DNA of 7,311 nucleotides from Clostridiales bacterium. GTDB taxonomy: Bacteria; Bacillota_A; Clostridia; Lachnospirales; Bianqueaceae. Under the pieces are notes generated by a model, which was not told the origin of the DNA, made no database searches, and saw nothing but the letters and a program-made list of their open reading frames with translations. The position numbers and the translations under genes are program-made. Where the stretch lies: positions 1 through 7,311 of the forward strand of contig JAHZBS010000117.1 of the NCBI GenBank assembly GCA_019423265.1, in the 5' to 3' direction. Shown here piece after piece: positions 1 through 5,344 of the stretch. Position 1 is the stretch's first letter, and each line of letters starts with the position of its first letter.

Positions 1-663
1 ATAGTGCAGCATGGAGGCGGAGGGACGCCGGAATTATGTTCGTCGTTTTTTGATTCAACCAATTACAACGATATGACGCGGCGCATAACCCGCTACGGCG
101 TCGCCGCGTTTGCGCCCCAGCTGTATCTCTGGTCTGATACCTTTGGTCCGGCTATTGACCGGAAACAAATGGATGTGGATCTCAAGCAGGTGGGAAGCAG
201 CATTACAGCGCTTGAGATCTTTAAGATCCAGCGCAGTTTAGACTTTCTGCTGGCCCGATATCCCATCGAGGACGGCCGGGTTGGAATGACGGGGTTATCC
301 TACGGAGGGTTTTACACACTGTATACAACGGCGGCGGAGCCCAGGATTAAGGCGGCCTTTTCCTCATGCTGTTTTAATGACCGGTACGCCTACGATTGGA
401 GCGATTGGGTTTGGTTTGACTCAGCAGGCCGATTTTTGGATGCGGAGATCTGCGGCCTGATTGCGCCGAGACCCTTGGCAATCGAGGTGGGCGTATCCGA
501 CGAACTGTTTTCTGTGGCGTTGGCCAACAGAGAGATCCAAAAGGTGTCGGCCATCTATGATGCCCTTGGAATTCAGGACCGGCTGTTCTATCGAGAGTTT
601 GAGGGCGGCCATGAGTATGGAAAAGACGATGCAGGCATTGAATTTTTGCTCCGGTGGCTGTGA
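1..663 (+). CDS. alpha/beta hydrolase, dienelactone hydrolase / acetylxylan esterase-like (5' end missing)
   Basis: This is the C-terminal part of a serine hydrolase with the alpha/beta fold; the reading frame is open to the left edge, so the true start lies upstream and the GTG at 4 is probably internal. Counting that GTG as residue 1, the oxyanion-hole strand ends in HGGGGTPE (3-10), the nucleophile elbow is GLSYGG (97-102, Ser99), the probable acid is Asp166 in GVSDELF, and the catalytic His203 lies in EGGHEYG. The full triad is therefore present and correctly ordered. The stretch DAEICGLIAPRPLAIEVG (146-163) is typical of the dienelactone hydrolase / acetylxylan esterase-like group. No signal peptide can be judged because the N-terminus is missing. 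Members cleave ester bonds, often on plant glycans; the neighbouring sugar transporter fits such a role, but the substrate is inferred. A peptidase or other esterase activity is possible. It ends in a single TGA with no clear terminator after it. Confidence 0.85.
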   Translation: MVQHGGGGTPELCSSFFDSTNYNDMTRRITRYGVAAFAPQLYLWSDTFGPAIDRKQMDVDLKQVGSSITALEIFKIQRSLDFLLARYPIEDGRVGMTGLSYGGFYTLYTTAAEPRIKAAFSSCCFNDRYAYDWSDWVWFDSAGRFLDAEICGLIAPRPLAIEVGVSDELFSVALANREIQKVSAIYDALGIQDRLFYREFEGGHEYGKDDAGIEFLLRWL

Positions 664-737
664 AATATTCCTGCGATCTGAGCCAGCATACAAAATAAAA
701 GATGAACGCCGATAAGGAAGTATAAGATACAAACTAA

Positions 738-751
738 TGTAACGGCTGACA
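738..751 (+). promoter_or_regulatory. possible catabolite-response (cre-like) site
   Basis: The 14-mer TGTAACGGCTGACA matches the CcpA consensus TGWAANCGNTNWCA at every defined position except one, the C of the central CG. That central position is normally well conserved, which weakens the call. It lies about 60 bp upstream of the -35 box of the regulator gene, a place where CcpA would activate rather than block. Catabolite control would suit a sugar uptake locus, but one near-match in a 209-base gap may be chance. Confidence 0.25.
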
Positions 752-809
752 TAAATTAGCTTCTCAACTGTTTCAGTGCAAAGCCTGTTCCGGCGAGCTG
801 ACCATAGAG

Positions 810-837
810 TTGAATCCCGTCTTATTTTTGTTATAAT
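810..837 (+). promoter_or_regulatory. sigma-A promoter of the AraC regulator gene (extended -10)
   Basis: The -35 box TTGAAT (810-815) is followed by 16 bases and a perfect TATAAT (832-837). TG at 829-830 forms the extended -10 motif TGTTATAAT, common in Gram-positive bacteria. Transcription should begin near 844, giving a leader of about 30 bases before the GTG start at 873. The remainder of the 664-872 gap holds no gene that I can support; the only other items seen are a cre-like site and a weak imperfect dyad around 764-813. Confidence 0.7.
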
Positions 838-858
838 GAGAACAGAGCATATGAGGAC

Positions 859-864
859 AGGAGG
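859..864 (+). promoter_or_regulatory. ribosome binding site that fixes the regulator start
   Basis: A full AGGAGG Shine-Dalgarno sequence lies here. Three in-frame start codons follow closely: GTG at 864 overlaps the site itself, TTG at 870 is only 5 bases away, and GTG at 873 is 8 bases away. Only the 873 GTG has normal spacing and a good start codon, so the protein most likely begins MKRTTITF. Confidence 0.8.
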
Positions 865-872
865 TGGCGTTG

Positions 873-3137
873 GTGAAACGAACAACGATTACGTTTTTAA
901 AAATGATGCAGTCGTATCTTTCCATACTTATCATTCCCCTTGCGGCCATTATCATTATTTATTGTACGACCACCGTGGCGATTGAGCGCAATGCAAAAAA
1001 ACAGGCGGAGATTGCGCTGACATCCCTGCGCGACACCATGGATATCCGGTTGAAAGAACTAAAATCAGTCTTTTTGACCGTATCGGAAAATGAAAATATC
1101 CTTCCGCTTCTCAGCAGTGGAAAGATTAATTATACTACGTCAGACAAAATCTATAACATTTACCATCTGGCAAAGACGCTGCCAAATTATTCCCTGTCCA
1201 ATACAATAATTGATAAGCTGTACATAGTTCTATCGGATGGGGAATATGTGATCGGCTCCAATACAGCGACGCCGTATACAGAGCGGTTTTATCCCCTGTC
1301 CTTTCCATATCTGTCCATGTCCTATCAGGAAATGAACCAGCTTCTGTTTACAACCCGGTCCGTTGACCGGTTTATTGTGTTGCCGGACGAAGGGGGAAAG
1401 AGCAGCCAGATTCTATTTCTCAATACATTGGCGGCTAGTTCTTCCTCGAACAAAAATTGCGTCGTGATGAAGCTCAGCAACAAAATAGTTCAGGACGCGC
1501 TGAAACCTCTAGATCCGGCACAAAATGGCATGGCTCTGATCTTGGACGCGGAGGGACATGTTATCGCCTCTCATGTAGGGGATGATTGCCAGTTAAATTA
1601 TGAGGATACGGTATCGATGATTCGTGCGGACTCAGAGGATCCGGATATAGCCAGGTACATTGTGACTTCTTCGGAATCGCTGGAAAATCATTGGCGGTAT
1701 GTCTTGATCACGCCCCTTAAAGAGCTGCTGGCGCCAACGCAATATGTGAAGTATGTTATTGTCGTGTTGATGTTGATTTCGCTGTTACTTGGCCTTTTGT
1801 TGGCATATTTCATGACGCGCAACAAAGCTATGGCTCTCAGTAAGGTTCTGTCTTCCCTGGATACGAGGTATGCGAAGCCAGAGGCCCGGGTAGAGCGCAA
1901 TGAGTATCGATACCTTGAGAGAGCGGTGGATGTCTTGCTCAAAGACAATGAAAACCTTTCCGAAAGTATTGAAAACCAGAAGATCATGATTCAGACATCT
2001 AATGTCCGTAGACTTTTGGAGGGGGATTATTATGGAGAGGAAGATTTGCAGCGCCTTATTGACAGTGTTAATATAATAGGGTTATGCGAGCCGTTTTTTG
2101 TCGTGATGATCCTGCGCATCCGAAGTAGCCGCATTATTCTGGAGAACAAATGGATCGAGGATATTGGCTTTGTGCGAATGTGTGTGAAAACGGTTTTATC
2201 GGAGGAATTGCCGGATACTTTCTATTGCTTTGATATTGACGAGGAGAACTTAGCGATTTTACTGCCGTATGAGAAGTCCGATGTCAACTTCCCCGAAGAG
2301 CTGGATCAAGCCATTGAGAGGATGTATCAAAAACTTAAAATCCAGTACCATATCGAAACAGCCTTTTCCATAAGCAACCCGTACAGCGGGGAGGATCAAA
2401 TGCACTATGCCTATGAGGAGGCACAGCAGATTGACAGTTATCTGCACCCGCGCTATACAGAGCACAAAAAATATAAAAAAGATATTCCGGAGCGGCAAGA
2501 ATATTTCTATTATTCGTTAGAACGAGAATTGCAGCTGATGCACGAGTTTAAGAAGGGGACGGTGGAGGGATTATCCGAGGTTTTAGACGCCATCTATATA
2601 GAAAATATGGTTGCACATCACCTGTCGTACTCCGTCGTCCTGGAGTTGGTCAGCGCCGTCCGCAATACCATACTGCGGGGAATGCAGGGCGCCATGTCGC
2701 GGGAGGAGCGGGCTAATTTAGCACAGCAGTTAAATGCCTCGACCTTGGAGGATTTATTTCAGCTTATTTTGTCGAGCAAGGAGCAATATGCGGAGAGAAA
2801 AGCCGCGCAGTCGGAGGAGAAAGATCGTAAGCTAAAAGATAGAATTGAAGAATATATGGATCTCCATTACCAGGATAGCGACGCATCGATCCATGATTTG
2901 TCCAGTTCCATTGGGATGAGCGAGACGGCGATCTACCAATTCTTTCGTGATCATATGGCGTGTACCTTTGCTGATATGCTGGAACACAAGCGGATACAGG
3001 AGGCGTGCAAGCTTTTAGTGAGAAAAGAGTATCAGATTAAAGAAATTGCCGCGATGGCCGGTTACAGCAGCGATACATCATTTCGCCGTGCGTTTAAGCG
3101 CGTGATGGGCGTCTCGCCCGGCGAATATAGTCAATAA
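873..3137 (+). CDS. membrane-anchored AraC-family transcriptional regulator with extracellular sensor
   Basis: This 754-residue one-component regulator joins an outer-surface sensor to a DNA-binding domain. Counting from GTG 873, a first membrane segment spans about 13-33 and a second about 293-313. The roughly 255 residues between them would face outside and look like a Cache-type sensor. A cytoplasmic linker follows, then a region at about 400-530 resembling the degenerate GGDEF-like domain of such regulators (note SISNPYSG and YEEAQQ). The C-terminal AraC domain (about 655-754) has two helix-turn-helix units: the first near 672-695 (SIHDLSSSIGMSETAIYQFF) and the second near 721-752, ending in the family signature GYSSDTSFRRAFKRVMGVSP. 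Length and layout match Bacillus subtilis YesS/RhgR (about 760 residues), which controls rhamnogalacturonan use. It has its own promoter and terminator and lies directly before a sugar transporter operon, so it is probably the activator of that operon. The ligand is unknown. Confidence 0.92.
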   Translation: MKRTTITFLKMMQSYLSILIIPLAAIIIIYCTTTVAIERNAKKQAEIALTSLRDTMDIRLKELKSVFLTVSENENILPLLSSGKINYTTSDKIYNIYHLAKTLPNYSLSNTIIDKLYIVLSDGEYVIGSNTATPYTERFYPLSFPYLSMSYQEMNQLLFTTRSVDRFIVLPDEGGKSSQILFLNTLAASSSSNKNCVVMKLSNKIVQDALKPLDPAQNGMALILDAEGHVIASHVGDDCQLNYEDTVSMIRADSEDPDIARYIVTSSESLENHWRYVLITPLKELLAPTQYVKYVIVVLMLISLLLGLLLAYFMTRNKAMALSKVLSSLDTRYAKPEARVERNEYRYLERAVDVLLKDNENLSESIENQKIMIQTSNVRRLLEGDYYGEEDLQRLIDSVNIIGLCEPFFVVMILRIRSSRIILENKWIEDIGFVRMCVKTVLSEELPDTFYCFDIDEENLAILLPYEKSDVNFPEELDQAIERMYQKLKIQYHIETAFSISNPYSGEDQMHYAYEEAQQIDSYLHPRYTEHKKYKKDIPERQEYFYYSLERELQLMHEFKKGTVEGLSEVLDAIYIENMVAHHLSYSVVLELVSAVRNTILRGMQGAMSREERANLAQQLNASTLEDLFQLILSSKEQYAERKAAQSEEKDRKLKDRIEEYMDLHYQDSDASIHDLSSSIGMSETAIYQFFRDHMACTFADMLEHKRIQEACKLLVRKEYQIKEIAAMAGYSSDTSFRRAFKRVMGVSPGEYSQ

Positions 3138-3179
3138 ATGCCAGAATTCTGACCTGCGCAAAGAAAACGGAAAATGAGG

Positions 3180-3221
3180 AAACTCTATGTGAATGGAACG
3201 CCATTTGCATAGAGTTTTTTT
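3180..3221 (+). terminator. intrinsic terminator after the AraC regulator gene
   Basis: The arms 3180-3196 and 3201-3217 pair over 17 bp, with two G-U wobbles at 3190/3207 and 3191/3206, closed by an AACG loop (3197-3200). A run of seven T follows from 3215 to 3221, partly inside the stem. It begins about 40 bases after the regulator stop codon. The hairpin is long and nearly perfect, so readthrough into the transporter operon should be low and that operon needs its own promoter. Confidence 0.88.
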
Positions 3222-3312
3222 CTGTGTTGCGAAAATTTTGAAAAGGGATGGCGCATTACGAAATTGTCTGTCAAAATTGTAGGATTTGTACCACAGAAAA
3301 AGAAACTGTGCG

Positions 3313-3324
3313 TTGATCGATCAA
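3313..3324. repeat. perfect 12-bp palindrome TTGATCGATCAA overlapping the -35 box
   Basis: The sequence is its own reverse complement over all 12 bases. Its place across the -35 box of the transporter promoter suggests an operator, where a bound dimer would block RNA polymerase. AraC proteins usually bind direct repeats, so if it is used, the partner may be a different regulator. A 12-bp palindrome can occur by chance. Confidence 0.35.
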
Positions 3325-3341
3325 AAGGGATGCGGTATATT
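3313..3341 (+). promoter_or_regulatory. putative promoter of the sugar transporter operon
   Basis: The -35-like TTGATC (3313-3318) is followed by exactly 17 bases and the -10-like TATATT (3336-3341), five of six matching the consensus. Transcription would begin near 3348, about 45 bases before the first permease gene. The imperfect -35 suits a promoter that needs an activator. The -35 lies inside the perfect palindrome TTGATCGATCAA (3313-3324). It is the best promoter I could find in the gap between the terminator and the operon. Confidence 0.5.
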
Positions 3342-3380
3342 AAAACCATTCTCGAGCGGGGTAATCCAAACCCTAGGAAT

Positions 3381-3384
3381 GGAG
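3381..3384 (+). promoter_or_regulatory. ribosome binding site that fixes the first permease start
   Basis: GGAG lies 8 bases before ATG 3393. The frame stays open further upstream to a TTG at 3264 and includes an ATG at 3330, but neither has a usable site at proper distance, both would start upstream of the predicted transcript start, and the extra residues do not resemble a permease N-terminus. Confidence 0.65.
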
Positions 3385-3392
3385 CGATCAAA

Positions 3393-4358
3393 ATGCAAAA
3401 TGTAAAACCAACGCCGTTGTACCCTGTCACAAAAGGGCGAGCAGCAAAAAGGGGGCGCGGCACCTGGAAGAGAATAAAAAATCATTGGCGGTTCTATCTT
3501 ATTATTTTTCTTCCGCTCGCATACATAGTTATCTTTGCATACCTGCCAATGCCAGGAATTCTGATGGCGTTCGAAAGATATAGTCCCTCAAAAGGGATAT
3601 TGGGAAGTCCATGGGTTGGACTCCGGTATTTTAAGCAATTCCTGTCTTCGCCGTCCAGCCTTACGGTTATCTGGAACACCCTGGCCATTGGCGTATACTC
3701 ATTAGTTGCAGGATTTCCCTTTCCTATTCTGCTGGCCATCGGGCTCAACGAAGTTGGGGCAAAGGGGTTTAAAAAAACGGTCCAGATGGTGACATATGCC
3801 CCCTACTTTATTTCCACCGTCGTCATGGTGGGGATGCTCATGCAAATTTTGGATCTCCGCAGTGGAATCGTCAATCAGGTGATTTCGGCAATGGGTTTTG
3901 AGCCGATTAACTTTATGGGAAGGCCCAAAATGTTTCGTTCAATCTATGTATGGTCCGGTATCTGGCAAGGAACAGGCTATTCCGCTATTATCTATCTGGC
4001 GGCCCTTGCCGGCGTAAGCAAGGAGCTCCAGGAGGCTGCCATCGTGGACGGCGCCAGCCGCATCAAGCGAATTTGGCATGTGGATTTGCCTGCCATACGA
4101 AGTCAAATTGTCATTTTGTTAATCTTTAATGTGGGCTCCGTTATGAACGTTGGGTATGAAAAAGTATACCTGATGCAGAACAGCCTAAACGCCAGCACGT
4201 CGGAGGTTATCTCCACATTTGTATATAAAGTTGGACTGATCAATGCGGATTACAGCTTTTCTACAGCCGTGGGCCTTTTCAATTCGCTGGTCAGTATTCT
4301 TCTGTTGACGGGCACAAACTTTATCGCTAAAAAGTTAACCGATACGGGTTTATGGTAG
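3393..4358 (+). CDS. lplB: LplB/YteP-type sugar ABC transporter permease
   Basis: This is one of two inner-membrane subunits of a CUT1-class carbohydrate importer. From ATG 3393 it has 321 residues, the usual length. About six membrane segments are visible, near 33-53, 95-117, 130-151, 183-205, 236-255 and 288-310. A basic N-terminal tail (KGRAAKRGRGTWKRIKNHW) precedes the first. The EAA loop that docks with the ATPase is ELQEAAIVDGASRIKRIWHV followed by DLP (211-233), with the conserved EAA and DG residues. The C-terminus NFIAKKLTDTGLW is typical of the LplB group. Its TAG stop overlaps the AGGAGGG ribosome binding site of the next gene, so the two permeases are transcribed and probably translated together. 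The family imports oligosaccharides; in B. subtilis the relative YteP takes up rhamnogalacturonan fragments. The name lplB is used at family level; the substrate is not known. Confidence 0.92.
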   Translation: MQNVKPTPLYPVTKGRAAKRGRGTWKRIKNHWRFYLIIFLPLAYIVIFAYLPMPGILMAFERYSPSKGILGSPWVGLRYFKQFLSSPSSLTVIWNTLAIGVYSLVAGFPFPILLAIGLNEVGAKGFKKTVQMVTYAPYFISTVVMVGMLMQILDLRSGIVNQVISAMGFEPINFMGRPKMFRSIYVWSGIWQGTGYSAIIYLAALAGVSKELQEAAIVDGASRIKRIWHVDLPAIRSQIVILLIFNVGSVMNVGYEKVYLMQNSLNASTSEVISTFVYKVGLINADYSFSTAVGLFNSLVSILLLTGTNFIAKKLTDTGLW

Positions 4359-4370
4359 GAGGGAAAGGCA

Positions 4371-5270
4371 ATGGTACAAAAGCGGTTGATCAAACAGTCG
4401 TCCGGGGATCGGATTTTTCTCGCGGTTGTTTACGTATCTCTAAGTCTGGCGCTGGTTCTCGTGCTGTATCCGCTGCTCTATGTAGTCAGCGCATCCTTTT
4501 CCAGCCCGGCGGCTATACGGGCAGGAAAAGTGTGGTTACTCCCTAAGGATGTGACGCTTATGGGGTATGAGGCGGTCTTCCGAAACCAGCAGATCGTCAC
4601 CGGATTTGTCAACTCTATTTTCTATACGGTCGTGGGTACGGTCGTCAATATAATCATGACGATGCTCTGCGCATATCCCTTATCGAGAAAAGAATTTTGC
4701 GGGCGCAGCATTTTTACGGCGATCTTTCTCATCACCATGTATTTCGGAGGCGGCTTGGTTCCTACATATATTTTGTTGAGCAAGATGCACTTGCTCAATA
4801 CTCGGCTGGTTATGATCCTTCCCACCGCTATGTCGGTGTGGAATATGATTATCGCAAGGACCTATTGCGCCGCCACCATCCCCGACGAGCTGTTTGAGGC
4901 GGCGGAATTGGATGGCTGCAATGAGTGGAAATTTCTGTACAAGATTGTGGTGCCTTTGTCAGCTCCCATTATTGCGGTGCTGGCGCTGTACTATGGAGTC
5001 GGAAACTGGAACGCCTATTTCAATGCCATGATGTACCTAAAGGATGCGGCGCTGTACCCGCTACAGGTGGTACTGCGCAATATTTTAATCCTTGGTGAAA
5101 TCGATCCTACCACCATATCCGACGTAGATGCACTGCAGCGCAAGCAAGGGCTGGCAGAGCTTTTAAAGTACGCGGTTATTGTGGTGGCCAGTGTCCCCGT
5201 TCTCTGTATCTATCCCTTCGTCCAGAAATATTTTGTGAAAGGTGTCATGATCGGAGCGCTGAAGGGGTAA
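4371..5270 (+). CDS. lplC: LplC/YtcP-type sugar ABC transporter permease
   Basis: This is the partner permease of the same importer, 299 residues long. ATG 4371 is preceded by AGGAGGG (4357-4363) with a 7-base gap. Membrane segments are visible near 15-41, 80-102, 113-135, 145-163, 194-210 and 266-283. The EAA loop is ELFEAAELDGCNEWKFLYKI followed by VVP (173-195), again with the EAA-DG pattern that contacts the ATPase. The region YPLQVVLRNILILGE (229-243) and the end FVKGVMIGALKG are characteristic of the LplC/YtcP group. It forms a heterodimer with the preceding permease and would accept substrate from the lipoprotein encoded 74 bases downstream. No ATP-binding subunit is encoded between or beside these genes, as is usual for this group, which borrows a shared MsmX-type ATPase. 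The name lplC is used at family level. Confidence 0.93.
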   Translation: MVQKRLIKQSSGDRIFLAVVYVSLSLALVLVLYPLLYVVSASFSSPAAIRAGKVWLLPKDVTLMGYEAVFRNQQIVTGFVNSIFYTVVGTVVNIIMTMLCAYPLSRKEFCGRSIFTAIFLITMYFGGGLVPTYILLSKMHLLNTRLVMILPTAMSVWNMIIARTYCAATIPDELFEAAELDGCNEWKFLYKIVVPLSAPIIAVLALYYGVGNWNAYFNAMMYLKDAALYPLQVVLRNILILGEIDPTTISDVDALQRKQGLAELLKYAVIVVASVPVLCIYPFVQKYFVKGVMIGALKG

Positions 5271-5294
5271 TCTATCGTCACTTACTTAATTTGC

Positions 5295-5318
5295 AAAAAA
5301 TCAGGCGACTGATTTTTT
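5295..5318 (+). other. intercistronic hairpin with GCGA loop before the binding-protein gene
   Basis: AAAAAATCAG (5295-5304) and CTGATTTTTT (5309-5318) pair perfectly over 10 bp around the loop GCGA, which is a GNRA tetraloop. It fills much of the 74-base gap between the LplC permease and the lipoprotein gene. The outer six pairs are all A-T, so as an intrinsic terminator it is weak. It could be a partial terminator, an RNA-processing or stability element that raises binding-protein mRNA over permease mRNA, or a terminator usable from either strand. Confidence 0.55.
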
Positions 5319-5344
5319 AGACCCATAATACGAGGAGGAAGAGT

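Noticed and set aside
764..813. Imperfect dyad TCAACT / AGTTGA with inner TCAG / CTGA before the regulator promoter
   Set aside because: Arms are short and broken by large unpaired stretches, there is no T-run, and it is upstream of the transcript start, so it is neither a terminator nor a convincing riboswitch.
864..872. GTG 864 or TTG 870 as start of the AraC regulator
   Set aside because: GTG 864 overlaps the AGGAGG site and TTG 870 is too close to it; GTG 873 has ideal spacing.
421..885. Minus-strand open frame of 154 codons across the hydrolase end and the gap
   Set aside because: It overlaps a well-supported hydrolase with a complete triad, has no recognisable domain and looks like an antisense shadow.
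3264..3392. Upstream extension of the first permease gene from TTG 3264, adding 43 residues
   Set aside because: No ribosome binding site at a proper distance, the added residues do not resemble a permease N-terminus, and the putative promoter lies inside the extension. ATG 3393 with GGAG gives the usual family length.
5324..5329. CATAAT as a -10 box for a separate promoter of the binding-protein gene
   Set aside because: No acceptable -35 box is found 16-18 bases upstream; the nearest candidate, TTGCAA at 5291, is 27 bases away.
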